Assembly: GCA_012520575.1 (NCBI GenBank)
Contig: JAAYOB010000010.1
Location: forward strand, 1 to 54,463
Length of the DNA stretch: 54,463 nucleotides
DNA from: Candidatus Stramentimicrobium fermentans
GTDB lineage: Bacteria > Atribacterota > Phoenicimicrobiia > Phoenicimicrobiales > Stramentimicrobiaceae
Direction of reading: 5' to 3'
Positions 1-9,943 of the stretch are shown piece by piece. The notes under the pieces are model-generated. The model searched no databases. It was not told where the DNA came from and saw only the letters and a list, made by a program, of their open reading frames with translations. The first letter of the stretch is position 1; every line of letters begins with the position of its first letter. A program made the translations under genes and the position numbers.

Positions 1-96
1 GGAACCGCCTGTTCCCATCCCGAACACAGCAGCTAAGCCCTCCAGCGCCGATGGTACTGCAGGATTACCTGCGGGAGAGTAGGACACTGCCGGGAA
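1..96 (+). rRNA. rrf: 5S ribosomal RNA, 3' part (5' end cut by window)
   Basis: The first ~96 bases match the 3' four-fifths of bacterial 5S rRNA. Recognisable blocks are CCCGAACAC near 19-27, TAAGCCCTCCAGCGCCGATGG near 34-54, and GAGAGTAGGACACTGCC near 75-91. The 5' strand of helix I lies outside the window. The 3' end is estimated, because its pairing partner is missing. No strong intrinsic terminator follows, only a short T run at 97-102, so transcription may continue into the NAD synthetase gene. Confidence 0.93.
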
Positions 97-116
97 TTTT
101 TTATTATGGGGGGAAG

Positions 117-863
117 ATGGAGAGATACGATAAATCAAAAATAGAATTATTAGATGAAAAGATTGGAAAAATAATTTCTTGGATGAAAAGAAAAGTATTA
201 AAAGCTGGGAAAAGAGGTATTATTTTTGGTTTAAGTGGCGGGCTGGATTCTGCTGTAGTAGCAGCTCTTGGTCAACAAGCTTTTCCTGATAATGCTATGG
301 CTTTAATATTGCCCTGTGAAAGTATCGATCAGGATATTCAAGATGCCATGGAAATTGTTAACAGATATCATCTTAACTATCAACATATTGACCTTACCTC
401 AATATACCATCAACTCTTATCAATTATGGGTACCAGTCAGGATAATAAAATAGCTAAAGCTAATATCAAGCCGAGATTGAGAATGATAGTGCTTTATTAT
501 TTTGCCGCACTCTTGGAGTATTTAGTTGTAGGAACAAGCAATAAAAGCGAAATAGCTATAGGTTATTTTACCAAATATGGTGATGGGGGAGTTGATATTC
601 TTCCTCTAGGTAATATTTTAAAGAGTGATATTTATGAGATAGCAAGATTTTTAGATATTCCTCAAAAAATAATTTCAAAACCTCCTTCAGGTGGATTGTG
701 GGAAGAACAGACCGATGAGCAAGAAATGGGATTCAGTTACGAGCAATTAGATAATTTTCTAAAATATGGAAAATTGGAAGACAAGAAAATTAAAGAAGAC
801 ATTATAAGAATGAGTAAATCAAGTGCTCATAAACGAAATAGACCGCCTATCCTAAATATCTAA
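117..863 (+). CDS. nadE: NH3-dependent NAD+ synthetase
   Basis: This enzyme amidates nicotinic acid adenine dinucleotide to NAD+ using ATP and ammonia, the last step of NAD biosynthesis. The 248-residue product has the N-type ATP pyrophosphatase P-loop SGGLDS at residues 40-45. Further on it has the family motifs GTSNKSE and PLGNILKSD. There is no glutaminase (nitrilase) domain, so free NH3 is the predicted nitrogen donor. I chose ATG 117 because GGGGGGAAG lies just upstream. The reading frame stays open back to position 51, but that part lies within the 5S rRNA. The gene follows the 5S rRNA by about 20 nt, so it may be an appendix of the rRNA operon. Confidence 0.9.
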   Translation: MERYDKSKIELLDEKIGKIISWMKRKVLKAGKRGIIFGLSGGLDSAVVAALGQQAFPDNAMALILPCESIDQDIQDAMEIVNRYHLNYQHIDLTSIYHQLLSIMGTSQDNKIAKANIKPRLRMIVLYYFAALLEYLVVGTSNKSEIAIGYFTKYGDGGVDILPLGNILKSDIYEIARFLDIPQKIISKPPSGGLWEEQTDEQEMGFSYEQLDNFLKYGKLEDKKIKEDIIRMSKSSAHKRNRPPILNI

Positions 864-934
864 AAGTAGACTTAAAACATTTAAAAAAGTTAAAAAGTTC
901 AGAAATCTTTTAATAGGGTGTTTTTGTTCAGTAA

Positions 935-963
935 TTGAAACGACTTTTTTTATATGCTAAAAT
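935..963 (+). promoter_or_regulatory. Sigma70-type promoter before yebC-ruvC
   Basis: TTGAAA (935-940), a 17-nt spacer and TAAAAT (958-963) form a near-consensus promoter. It would start transcription about 20 nt before the YebC start codon, whose GAGGA ribosome site is at 980-984. Confidence 0.55.
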
Positions 964-990
964 AAGAAAAATTGCATATGAGGATATTTT

Positions 991-1746
991 ATGTCTGGAC
1001 ATTCAAAATGGAGTACAATTAAGAGGAAAAAAGGAAAGGCTGATGCTGAAAGGGGTAAAATATTCGGCAAGATTATCAGGGTTATATCTGTGGCTGCTCG
1101 CAATGGCGGCGACCCCGAAACAAACGCCGAATTGCGCAATGCCATACAACTTGCCAGAGAGAATAATATGCCCAGCGAAAATATAGAGCGGGCTATTAAA
1201 AAAGGTACTGGTGAATTAGAAGGAGTTACTTACGATGAGGTTATCTATGAAGGTTATGGTCCTGGTGGGGTAGCAGTATTGGTAAAGGTACTCACTGACA
1301 ATCGAAATAGAACCGTTTCAGAGATAAGAAGACTTTTTTCCAAATATGGTGGTAATCTTGGCTCCACTGGGTGTGTAGCCTGGATTTTTTCTCAAAAAGC
1401 TTATTTCTCTTTCGAGAGAGAAATAGTTAATCAAGATCAGATACTCGACTTAGCATTAGAAGTAGAAGTTGATGATATTGAGATAGACGAGAAGATTATT
1501 GAAGTAACTATGCCTCCATCTGAATTTGAAAATTTTAAAAAAATATTAGAAGAAAAAGAAGTAGAATATTCTTTAGCGGAAATAACTATGGTTCCCCAGA
1601 CCACTGTTGACTTGGAAGGTCATAAAGCAGAACAAATGCTGACCCTAATGGAGCAATTAGAAGAACAAGATGATGTGCAGAATGTATATGCCAATTTTAA
1701 CATTGAGGACCAGGTCATGGAACAACTTACAGCTGAACAGGGGTAG
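991..1746 (+). CDS. yebC: YebC/PmpR family protein (TACO1 family)
   Basis: The 251-residue protein begins with the signature MSGHSKW and continues with KRKKGKADAERGK, characteristic of the YebC/PmpR/TACO1 family. Family length is about 240-250 residues, so the gene is complete. Members act as DNA-binding regulators or, as shown more recently for some YebC proteins, assist translation of proline-rich stretches. The sequence does not say which applies here. It is followed after 3 nt by ruvC, and yebC-ruvC-ruvA-ruvB is a common bacterial order. The ATG at 991 has a GAGGA site 6 nt upstream. Confidence 0.95.
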   Translation: MSGHSKWSTIKRKKGKADAERGKIFGKIIRVISVAARNGGDPETNAELRNAIQLARENNMPSENIERAIKKGTGELEGVTYDEVIYEGYGPGGVAVLVKVLTDNRNRTVSEIRRLFSKYGGNLGSTGCVAWIFSQKAYFSFEREIVNQDQILDLALEVEVDDIEIDEKIIEVTMPPSEFENFKKILEEKEVEYSLAEITMVPQTTVDLEGHKAEQMLTLMEQLEEQDDVQNVYANFNIEDQVMEQLTAEQG

Positions 1747-1749
1747 ATT

Positions 1750-2226
1750 TTGATTATTTTAGGAATCGATCCCGGTCTAAACAACACCGGTTACGGATTG
1801 GTTGAAATTCAAAAGAATAAAATAAGAGCCATAGCTTATGGAGGTATTGTTAACAGTATAGACGATAATTTATCAGAAAAGGTGAAGAATATTCACTCTG
1901 AGATAAATACTCTAATTAAGAAATATGCTCCTCACGATTTAGTTCTTGAGGAGATATTTTTTAGTAAAAATACCAGAAGCGCACTCAATGTGGGAAAAGT
2001 TGTAGGAGCCCTGGCTCTAACTGCCTCCTTATTAGAAATAAATTTTTTTGTCTATACCCCTTTACAGGTAAAACAGGCGGTAGTTGGTTATGGTAGAGCT
2101 AGCAAAAATCAAGTGCAGGAGATGGTAAAAGTTCTCTTAAGCCTATCAAAAAAGCCAGAATATGAACATGCTGCAGATGCTTTAGCCGTAGCTATCTGCC
2201 ACATTCACCACAAATATTCTTATTAA
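1750..2226 (+). CDS. ruvC: Crossover junction endodeoxyribonuclease RuvC
   Basis: RuvC is the Holliday-junction resolvase that cuts branch-migrated junctions made by RuvAB. The 158-residue protein shows the RNase H-like acidic site: D7 in GIDPGLNNTG, E67/E68 in VLEEIFF, and H140/D143 in HAADALA. Histidine in place of the E. coli Asp138 is also known in other RuvC proteins such as that of Thermus. The start is TTG 1750, with AGGGGT at the end of yebC as ribosome site. It is translationally coupled to yebC, with 3 nt between the stop and the start. Confidence 0.95.
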   Translation: MIILGIDPGLNNTGYGLVEIQKNKIRAIAYGGIVNSIDDNLSEKVKNIHSEINTLIKKYAPHDLVLEEIFFSKNTRSALNVGKVVGALALTASLLEINFFVYTPLQVKQAVVGYGRASKNQVQEMVKVLLSLSKKPEYEHAADALAVAICHIHHKYSY

Positions 2227-2328
2227 ATAATAGTAATCTTTTAAATTTCTGTAAAAAGTGCATTTCAGTATTTCCAAAATATTGTCGACATTTAGTATTT
2301 ATTAATTCTTTCAGGAGATAAAATTGTT

Positions 2329-2916
2329 GTGATAGCCTCTTTAACAGGGAAAATAGAATCAAAAGGAACAAATTCTGTAGTAATTAATGTTAACGGGGTG
2401 GGGTTTATTGTCAACGTGCCTTCCGGTGATAAGTTCGATAGTAATAAATTCCCGCTGACTATCTATACTCATTTGTATGTACGGGAAGATAGGATAACTC
2501 TCTATGGTTTTTCTGAAGAGAGTGAATGTAAATTTTTTAAAATTCTACTTGACACTCGCGGTATTGGACCGAAGGTTGCCTTAAACATAATTTCTGAAAT
2601 GGGACCAGAGCGTTTTCAGCATGCTGTTTTAACAGAGAATTTATCTGATATGAGCACCATACCCGGTATTGGAATAAAATCTGCTAAAAAGATGGTGTTA
2701 GAGCTCAAAGAAAAATTTAAATTGTTAAAATCAGATTGGGAAATAGTAGCTGAAGAAGGCAAAAAGGACCTTGCTTGGGAAGGCATTGAAGCTTTGAAGG
2801 GGTTGGGTTATTCCGAAAAAGAAGCCAAGCAAAGAATCATGAATACTTTGGCTAAAACACCGGAACTCAGCTCGTTAAAATTAGAAGATTTAATAAAAGA
2901 GGCATTACAGAAATAG
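2329..2916 (+). CDS. ruvA: Holliday junction DNA helicase subunit RuvA
   Basis: RuvA forms tetramers that hold the four-way junction and load the RuvB motor. The 195-residue protein has the N-terminal OB fold (MIASLTGKIESKG, ending near residue 64). Two helix-hairpin-helix motifs follow (DTRGIGPKVALNI and STIPGIGIKSAKK). The C-terminal RuvB-interacting three-helix domain is at about 150-195 (EGIEALKGLGYSEKEA). The start is GTG 2329, with AGGAG at 2313-2317. A 102-nt gap separates it from ruvC. Confidence 0.95.
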   Translation: MIASLTGKIESKGTNSVVINVNGVGFIVNVPSGDKFDSNKFPLTIYTHLYVREDRITLYGFSEESECKFFKILLDTRGIGPKVALNIISEMGPERFQHAVLTENLSDMSTIPGIGIKSAKKMVLELKEKFKLLKSDWEIVAEEGKKDLAWEGIEALKGLGYSEKEAKQRIMNTLAKTPELSSLKLEDLIKEALQK

Positions 2917-2955
2917 GGTTCACACGAAATGTCTATTAGAATTAATTTTAGAAAT

Positions 2956-2986
2956 TTGCCGACTTTTTAATTTGCTATGGTAAAAT
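2956..2986 (+). promoter_or_regulatory. Possible promoter before ruvB
   Basis: TTGCCG (2956-2961) lies upstream of TATGGTAAAAT (2976-2986). TGC at 2973-2975 just before TATGGT gives an extended -10 character. Spacing is not ideal (14 or 19 nt), so this is a weak call. The region separates ruvA from ruvB by 144 nt with no other feature seen. Confidence 0.35.
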
Positions 2987-3060
2987 TTGATTATATTGTT
3001 GGGTAAAAACAATTTTCAATAATGGATATAAGATAATCTATTATAAGAGAGCACTAAGCT

Positions 3061-4095
3061 ATGGATAAAAAAGAAGATTTATTAGAAAAGGACTTAAAAA
3101 AGGAAGGCTTAGAATCTGAAGCCAACTTAAGACCTCAGAAAATGCAGTATTTTATTGGGCAACAAAATGTGAAGAATAATCTCTCAATTTATATCAAAGC
3201 TGCACTGCAAAGGGATGAGGCTATAGACCATATTTTATTATATGGACCCCCCGGTTTGGGAAAAACAACCTTAGCTAACATTATTGCCCATGAGATGGCA
3301 GTAAATATTAAGATGACCTCCGGCCCGGTAATTGAAAGGGCAGGAGATTTAGCGGCAATATTAACTAATCTGAAGGAAAAGGAAGTTCTTTTTATCGATG
3401 AAATACATCGTCTGAATCGGTCGGTGGAAGAGATACTCTACCCGGCTTTAGAAGATTTTGCACTTGATATCTTGATTGGAAAGGGCCCCAGTGCCCGTTC
3501 CATTCGGATTGATTTGCCAAAATTTACTCTGATTGGGGCCACTACCAGAACGGGACTCATCACTTCGCCGCTTAGAAGCCGTTTTGGAGTAATATCCCGA
3601 ATCGGATACTATAATGAAGATGAGCTCCATCAGATAATTACTCGCTCGGCTACTATCTTGGATATCAGAATAGAAGAAAGTGCAGCCCGGGAAATTGCCA
3701 GGCGCTCTAGAGGGACCCCAAGAATAGCAAATAGACTGTTGAAAAGAGTTCGCGATTATGCTCAGATTGAAGGATTGGGGGTCATAAGTGATAAAATAAC
3801 CCTGTTTGCTTTGAAAAATATGGGAATTGATGACCAGGGTTTATCTGATATTGATAAGAGATTGCTTTTAGTTATAATGAATAAATTTCAAGGCGGCCCG
3901 GTTGGATTAGATACACTTTCTGCCTCTTTAAATGAAGACAAAGAGACTATTTGTGATGTGCATGAGCCATATCTTTTACAGAAAGGCTTTCTCGCACGGA
4001 CTCCTCAGGGACGAAAAACAACAGAAATGGCTTACCATTATTTTTCTCAGTACCGGAATAAGATTGGAGAAGATGATAACTCGACACTATTTTAA
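3061..4095 (+). CDS. ruvB: Holliday junction branch migration ATPase RuvB
   Basis: RuvB is the hexameric AAA+ motor of branch migration. In the 344-residue protein the Walker A motif GPPGLGKT is at residues 62-69 and the Walker B FIDEIHR at 111-117. The sensor 1 region is GATTRTG (about 159-165) and the arginine finger is in LRSRFG (171-176). The C-terminal winged-helix domain includes [20 protein letters not shown]. Length is normal. The start ATG 3061 has the weak ribosome site AGAG upstream. It completes the RuvABC set within 3 kb. Confidence 0.96.
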   Translation: MDKKEDLLEKDLKKEGLESEANLRPQKMQYFIGQQNVKNNLSIYIKAALQRDEAIDHILLYGPPGLGKTTLANIIAHEMAVNIKMTSGPVIERAGDLAAILTNLKEKEVLFIDEIHRLNRSVEEILYPALEDFALDILIGKGPSARSIRIDLPKFTLIGATTRTGLITSPLRSRFGVISRIGYYNEDELHQIITRSATILDIRIEESAAREIARRSRGTPRIANRLLKRVRDYAQIEGLGVISDKITLFALKNMGIDDQGLSDIDKRLLLVIMNKFQGGPVGLDTLSASLNEDKETICDVHEPYLLQKGFLARTPQGRKTTEMAYHYFSQYRNKIGEDDNSTLF

Positions 4096-4114
4096 AGGAG
4101 CATCTTAGGTAAAG

Positions 4115-4336
4115 ATGAATAATATGAATGTTATTGCTAAAATGCTTATCATAACAGGTGCATTGATTTTAATTAGCGGAATCATTTTTTTATTATTAGA
4201 AAAGTTTCCTTCTTTTTCTTTTCGCTTACCGGGAGATATTTTAATTAAGAGAAAAAATTTTGTTTTTTATTTTCCCTTAGGACTGTCAGTCTTGCTAAGC
4301 ATCCTGATAACCCTTATCTTGCGAATTTTTAGATAG
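4115..4336 (+). CDS. DUF2905 small membrane protein
   Basis: The 73-residue protein has two predicted membrane segments, about residues 8-27 and 50-70. Between them is the DUF2905 signature FSFRLPGDI followed by a basic loop. Members are small inner-membrane proteins of unknown function, often found beside ruvB or queA as here. It starts 20 nt after ruvB and is probably cotranscribed with it. Confidence 0.85.
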   Translation: MNNMNVIAKMLIITGALILISGIIFLLLEKFPSFSFRLPGDILIKRKNFVFYFPLGLSVLLSILITLILRIFR

Positions 4337-4394
4337 CCTCCTTCCCGATAGCTATCAAAGATATCAAACTAAACCAATCGAATGGAGTATCTCT

Positions 4395-5798
4395 ATGAAA
4401 ATATTAGGAATCCTTTCCCAAAAAAGTCGACAAAGAATAGCAAGTCACCGGTTAATATGTATTCTCCTGACAATACTCATTTTTTTATTTGTTACGCATG
4501 ATGCGGTACATGCAGTTCCTATTATAAAGGTGGGGATATTTCTCGATTGTAAAGAGATTAACATTAAAGGGGATAAAGGGTTAAAGGTTTTTGAAGTATC
4601 TACTGGGGAAAATTTGCTTTTACAGAAAAACAATAATACCGTTAAAATAGTCGCAGAAAAGCAGGGAATAAGAATTAACAGCCAATCCTTTAAAACTAAT
4701 CGAGGAATTAAGATTATGCCTGTAGCTGACGGTTTTCTTCAGGTGGAAGGGAAAAAGTATCGAGGCAATATAGAAATTATTTCTAACAAGTCTCTTTTAA
4801 AAGTTATAAATGTTATAGAGTTAGAAAAATATCTTTATGGGGTTTTAAAGTTAGAAATTTCACCCAATTGGCCGGTAGAAGCATTGAGAACTCAGGCAAT
4901 TGCCGCCAGGACTTTCGCCTTGGCTAATATGAATAAATATATAGAGCAGGGGTTTAATCTCTGTGCCACTACTAATAGTCAGGAATATGGCGGTATTTCT
5001 TGTGAACATCCAGCCACTAATAAGGCGGTAGATGATACCAGGGGAATAATTGCTACCTATAATGGCAAACCAATCAATGCAGTTTACCATTCTGATTGTG
5101 GTGGTTCCACTGAAAACAGTGAAGATGTGTGGGGCGGTTATGTTCCCTACTTGAGGAGCGTATATTCCGATTACGAAGAAACTGTCTCGCCTCCCAATCA
5201 CCAATGGGACTACTCACTTTCAGAACAGGAAATAATAGCAAAATTAGCTCAAAGTGGCCATCATTTTAATAAAATAAGAGAAATGATCATTGCTGAAAAG
5301 ACCGAAACCGGTCGTGTTAAATCTGTAGAAATATGGGGTGATAATAAGAAAGTTACCTTTAAGACTAACGATTTTAGATTATTAGTGGGTCCGAATTTAG
5401 TTAGAAGCTCTCTATTTACAATGGAAAGCATAGTTTGCAGTAGAGCAGAGCCGGTTGCTCAAAATAATGAACTTCAGGTCCCAAACCCAGAACAGGAAGA
5501 TTCCCAAAAGAAGGTAAGTGATATTCTTAAAGGGGATAGGGATTTTACCATTTCGGAGTTGCTTGAATTGTTGAATCGGCCAAAAAAGATGCCGGAGCCC
5601 AAAAAAAGTACTAAATCGAAAATAATTGAAAATAGTGTTGACGATACCGATTTAACGGTTATTTTCCATGGCAAGGGCTGTGGACATGGCGTGGGCCTCT
5701 CCCAATGGGGTGCTCATGGTATGGCTAAATTAGGGTTCAATTACGAGGAAATTCTGAAGTATTATTATAAGGGAATCATATTAACAAAACTTTATTGA
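4395..5798 (+). CDS. spoIID: SpoIID/LytB-domain protein, putative peptidoglycan lytic enzyme
   Basis: SpoIID-type proteins are lytic transglycosylases that cleave denuded glycan strands. This 467-residue protein has a membrane or secretion segment at about residues 20-42. The family core includes LEISPNWPVEALRTQAIAARTFA, with the conserved glutamate of the active site. The C-terminal motif GHGVGLSQWGAHGMA is intact. A charged, low-complexity insert of about 90 residues (roughly 355-440, rich in E, K and P) separates the core from the C-terminal motif. It sits between DUF2905 and queA. No other sporulation gene is nearby, so a general cell-wall role is more likely than sporulation. Confidence 0.85.
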   Translation: MKILGILSQKSRQRIASHRLICILLTILIFLFVTHDAVHAVPIIKVGIFLDCKEINIKGDKGLKVFEVSTGENLLLQKNNNTVKIVAEKQGIRINSQSFKTNRGIKIMPVADGFLQVEGKKYRGNIEIISNKSLLKVINVIELEKYLYGVLKLEISPNWPVEALRTQAIAARTFALANMNKYIEQGFNLCATTNSQEYGGISCEHPATNKAVDDTRGIIATYNGKPINAVYHSDCGGSTENSEDVWGGYVPYLRSVYSDYEETVSPPNHQWDYSLSEQEIIAKLAQSGHHFNKIREMIIAEKTETGRVKSVEIWGDNKKVTFKTNDFRLLVGPNLVRSSLFTMESIVCSRAEPVAQNNELQVPNPEQEDSQKKVSDILKGDRDFTISELLELLNRPKKMPEPKKSTKSKIIENSVDDTDLTVIFHGKGCGHGVGLSQWGAHGMAKLGFNYEEILKYYYKGIILTKLY

Positions 5799-5821
5799 GA
5801 ATGTTTTACCGGGAGTCACCA

Positions 5822-6844
5822 ATGGATGTATCTCTTTTTGATTATCATCTGCCACTCCAATATATTGCACAGGAACCCCTTAAAAAGAGAGACCAGAGTC
5901 GCTTAATGGTTCTGAATAAAAAAACGGGAGCAATTGAGCATAAAAAGTTTTTTGAGATTATCAATTATTTGAATCCCGGTGACCTTCTGGTTTTGAATGA
6001 TAGTAAAGTAATTCCCGTTCGCTTATTTGGACATAAAAAAAATACCGGAGGGAAAGTAGAGGTGTTGCTTACAAATTTCAAGGCAAACTCATTCTGGCAG
6101 GCTTTATTAAAACCGGGCCGCAGAACCCCTCCCGGAACTGAAATATTATTCTCCCCACAACTCAGCGCCATGGTTGTTAATAGGGATACAGAAGAGGGCA
6201 CTTTCTTGCTGGAGTTGAAAGCAGATGGAAACATTTCAGAAATTTTACAGAAAATTGGGAAAATGCCCACCCCGCCTTATATCAAAAAGAAACTGCAAAA
6301 CCCTTCGTTTTACCAGACTGTTTATGCTAGAAAAAATGGCTCTATCGCCGCTCCAACAGCAGGTATTCATTTCACAGATAAACTATTAGCCGAGATTAAG
6401 AGGAAGGGTGTTGAGCTAATTTTTTTAACTTTGCATATTGGTAGGGGAACCTTTGAATTGGTGAAGGTTGATAAGATTGAAAAACATAGAATGAAAAAAG
6501 AGCTATACACTGTCAGCAAAGAAAATGCCCTGGCTATCAATCGGGCTATTTTTGAAAAAAGAAGAATTGTAGGGGTAGGAACCTCAGTTGTCCGTGCTCT
6601 GGAATCTGCTTTTTCAGCAGATAGAGTGTCGGAAGGAACTTACTGGACTGACCTGTTTATTTATCCGGGATATCGGTTTAAGGTGATTAAAACTTTAATT
6701 ACTAATTTTCATCTGCCACGCTCCACTCCGCTCTTGTTGGCCTCAGCCTTTGCTGAAAAAGACTATCTTTTCCGAGCATACGAAGAAGCTATTAAGGAAA
6801 ATTACCGTTTCTATAGTTTCGGGGATGCCATGTTCATTTACTGA
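5822..6844 (+). CDS. queA: S-adenosylmethionine:tRNA ribosyltransferase-isomerase QueA
   Basis: QueA adds the cyclopentene ring precursor from SAM to preQ1 in tRNA, making epoxyqueuosine. The 340-residue protein carries the family blocks LLVLNDSKVIPVRL, PGRRTPPGTE, AAPTAGIHFT and TNFHLPRSTPLLL. Start ATG 5822 is preferred because GGGAG (5811-5815) is 6 nt upstream. An in-frame TTG at 5795 overlaps the end of the previous gene and has no ribosome site. It is followed by tgt, and the two act in one pathway. Confidence 0.94.
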   Translation: MDVSLFDYHLPLQYIAQEPLKKRDQSRLMVLNKKTGAIEHKKFFEIINYLNPGDLLVLNDSKVIPVRLFGHKKNTGGKVEVLLTNFKANSFWQALLKPGRRTPPGTEILFSPQLSAMVVNRDTEEGTFLLELKADGNISEILQKIGKMPTPPYIKKKLQNPSFYQTVYARKNGSIAAPTAGIHFTDKLLAEIKRKGVELIFLTLHIGRGTFELVKVDKIEKHRMKKELYTVSKENALAINRAIFEKRRIVGVGTSVVRALESAFSADRVSEGTYWTDLFIYPGYRFKVIKTLITNFHLPRSTPLLLASAFAEKDYLFRAYEEAIKENYRFYSFGDAMFIY

Positions 6845-6878
6845 TTGTTAGTACTTTTGCATACTATTTAGAAGATGA

Positions 6879-8018
<1,140 letters not shown>

Positions 8019-8069
8019 TAATTGGAAAACTATCATAATATTGTTAATAAAAATAAAGTATTAAAACAT

Positions 8070-8098
8070 TTGATAAATATAAATTATTTAGCTATAAT
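8070..8098 (+). promoter_or_regulatory. Strong sigma70-type promoter before yajC
   Basis: TTGATA (8070-8075), a 17-nt spacer and a perfect TATAAT (8093-8098) lie 39 nt before the YajC start codon. AAGAAAGG near 8114-8121 is the ribosome site. Confidence 0.7.
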
Positions 8099-8136
8099 TT
8101 AATGGAATTAAAAAAGAAAGGTTTGGATTAATTGAA

Positions 8137-8400
8137 ATGTCTCAAGGTGTGCAGCAATTTTTACCGTTAATCATTATTTTCGCCATTTTTTATTTTATCC
8201 TGATACGTCCGCAACAGCAAAGACAGAAAAAACATAAAGAGATGCTAGAAAGCTTAAAAGTGGGGGATAAGGTAATTACTATTGGCGGAATCTATGGCAT
8301 TATTAGGGAGATTAAGGGTGATATATTTACTTTAGAAGTCTGCAAAGATGTAAGGATAAATACCACCAGAAGTGCTATCGGCCAAAAAGGGGAAGTTTAG
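8137..8400 (+). CDS. yajC: Preprotein translocase subunit YajC
   Basis: YajC is a small inner-membrane partner of SecDF-YidC at the Sec translocon. The 87-residue protein has one N-terminal membrane helix (about residues 7-24) ending in the family motif FILIRPQQQRQKKHKEM. A soluble beta-rich tail contains LKVGDKVITIGGIYG. It has its own promoter and is followed by a terminator-like hairpin, so it may be transcribed apart from secD-secF. Confidence 0.94.
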   Translation: MSQGVQQFLPLIIIFAIFYFILIRPQQQRQKKHKEMLESLKVGDKVITIGGIYGIIREIKGDIFTLEVCKDVRINTTRSAIGQKGEV

Positions 8401-8432
8401 GATTTCAGATACAAAGATACAGGAAAAAATTT

Positions 8433-8467
8433 AAGGGCTGGTTTTTAACCCGCCCTTCTTCTTGTTT
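8433..8467 (+). terminator. Intrinsic terminator after yajC
   Basis: AAGGGC (8433-8438) pairs with GCCCTT (8452-8457). GGTT and AACC extend the stem inside one T/C mismatch, leaving a TTT loop. A T-rich tail (CTTCTTGTTT) follows to 8467. Confidence 0.65.
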
Positions 8468-8731
8468 AATTCTCTTTTAATTGCAGGGGGAATTCAGTTT
8501 CTCTTTTTATTGCTGAGCAATTAAGCCTTTAGAAAGAATGGTTGAAATAAATTAAGGATGCAATTGACTTATTTAATTTTTTAGCTACCCGTCAACATTC
8601 TTTTCTTTATTATCGATTGATATAAATTGAGATGGGCGCAGTTCAATTGAGTAAAATTGCTAGTATAGGATAAGTAAATATTTAGGGGAAATAGTTTTTC
8701 CTTTGCTACATTTGTTGAGGAGTTTTTAAAT
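8468..8731 (+). other. Intergenic region before secD
   Basis: These 264 nt hold no convincing ORF. Promoter-like pieces occur: TTCAAT (8642-8647), 16 nt, TATAGG (8664-8669). They could start the secD-secF transcript but are weak. AGGAG at about 8719-8723 is the ribosome site of secD. No known riboswitch was recognised. Confidence 0.4.
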
Positions 8732-9922
8732 ATGAAACAAATAAGAATGGTAAGATTAGCTTTTGTTGTTCTGGTTATTGGTATTGCCCTCTATTATGTC
8801 TTTCCTTTAAACAAAAATATTAACTTAGGACTTGATTTGCAGGGAGGCTCTCATATTGTCTTAGAATGCCTCGATTCACCGGATGCCCCGGTGGATAGCG
8901 ATGCCGTAAACCGAGTAATAGAGATTATTACCAATCGAATCGATCCGGAAGGAGTGAAGGAACCTGTTATTCAGCGTCAAGGAGAAAGAAGGATTCTGAT
9001 ACAGTTGCCTGGTGTGGATGACCCCCAAGAAGCGGAGGATATTATCGGCAAGACTGCCTTACTAGAATTTAAAGATGCGTTAGGGGAGACCTTATTAACC
9101 GGAGCGTATTTGAAGAATGCCAAGTCTTCTTTTGACCGGTTTGGCAGACCTAATGTTTTGTTGGAGTTTAATGACGAAGGCGCAAAGCTGTTTGAAAAAG
9201 CTACTACTCAAAACGTGGGGAAAGTTTTAGCTATTACTCTCGATGGGCAGGAAATATCGGCACCGGTAGTACAGGAACCTATTCCTAGCGGAGAAGCCTC
9301 TATTGTGGGCTCATTCGCCGTTGAGGAAGCGCAGAGGCTGTCTTTATTGTTGAGGAGCGGTGCCCTTCCGGTGGAAGTCAAAATTTTGGAAAATCGTTCA
9401 GTTGGTCCAACTCTGGGCAAGGACTCCATTGACCGTAGCTTAAAAGCTGGTATAGTCGGCTTATTACTGGTATTTATTTTTATGCTAATTTTTTACAAGG
9501 GATTTGGCCTTATTGCCGATACTGCCTTATTAATATGTATGCTTTTAATAATGGGAGGGATGGCTATTTTTAAAGCTACTTTAACCCTACCGGGTATTGG
9601 CGGTATAGTGCTGACTATAGGTATGGCGGTAGATGCTAATATCCTGATTTTTGAAAGGATAAAAGAAGAATTAAGAATGGATAAAACCCTCAGAGCCTCC
9701 ATTGAAGCAGGGTTCTCTAAAGCATTTATCACTATATTTGATTCCAATCTGACTACTTTAATTGCAGCTGTTGCCCTTCTTTATTTTGGCAGTGGTCCTA
9801 TTAGAGGGTTTGCTGTTACTTTGAGTATAGGAATTGTGGTAAGCATGTTTACTGCAATTGTAGTGACTAAATTATTTTTAGAATTATTAGGGCCAAAACT
9901 TAATAAGAATGCTTTAGTTTGA
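8732..9922 (+). CDS. secD: Protein translocase subunit SecD
   Basis: SecD with SecF uses the proton or sodium gradient to pull secreted proteins across the membrane. The 396-residue protein has an N-terminal membrane helix followed by the signature NLGLDLQGGSHIVLE. A periplasmic P1 domain is at about residues 45-225 (NRIDPEGVKEP, RILIQLPG). A C-terminal RND-type five-helix bundle follows (about 235-390) with GMAVDANILIFERIKEE. It is shorter than E. coli SecD, as usual outside Proteobacteria. secF follows after 21 nt. Confidence 0.95.
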   Translation: MKQIRMVRLAFVVLVIGIALYYVFPLNKNINLGLDLQGGSHIVLECLDSPDAPVDSDAVNRVIEIITNRIDPEGVKEPVIQRQGERRILIQLPGVDDPQEAEDIIGKTALLEFKDALGETLLTGAYLKNAKSSFDRFGRPNVLLEFNDEGAKLFEKATTQNVGKVLAITLDGQEISAPVVQEPIPSGEASIVGSFAVEEAQRLSLLLRSGALPVEVKILENRSVGPTLGKDSIDRSLKAGIVGLLLVFIFMLIFYKGFGLIADTALLICMLLIMGGMAIFKATLTLPGIGGIVLTIGMAVDANILIFERIKEELRMDKTLRASIEAGFSKAFITIFDSNLTTLIAAVALLYFGSGPIRGFAVTLSIGIVVSMFTAIVVTKLFLELLGPKLNKNALV

Positions 9923-9943
9923 TATCGTGCAGGGAGGGCTTTG

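Noticed and set aside
51-116. N-terminal extension of the NAD synthetase reading frame
   Set aside because: These 22 codons lie within and just after the 5S rRNA. A good ribosome site precedes ATG 117.
4395-5798. Evidence of endospore formation from the SpoIID-like gene
   Set aside because: SpoIID/LytB proteins occur in many non-sporulating bacteria, and no other sporulation gene is in the window.
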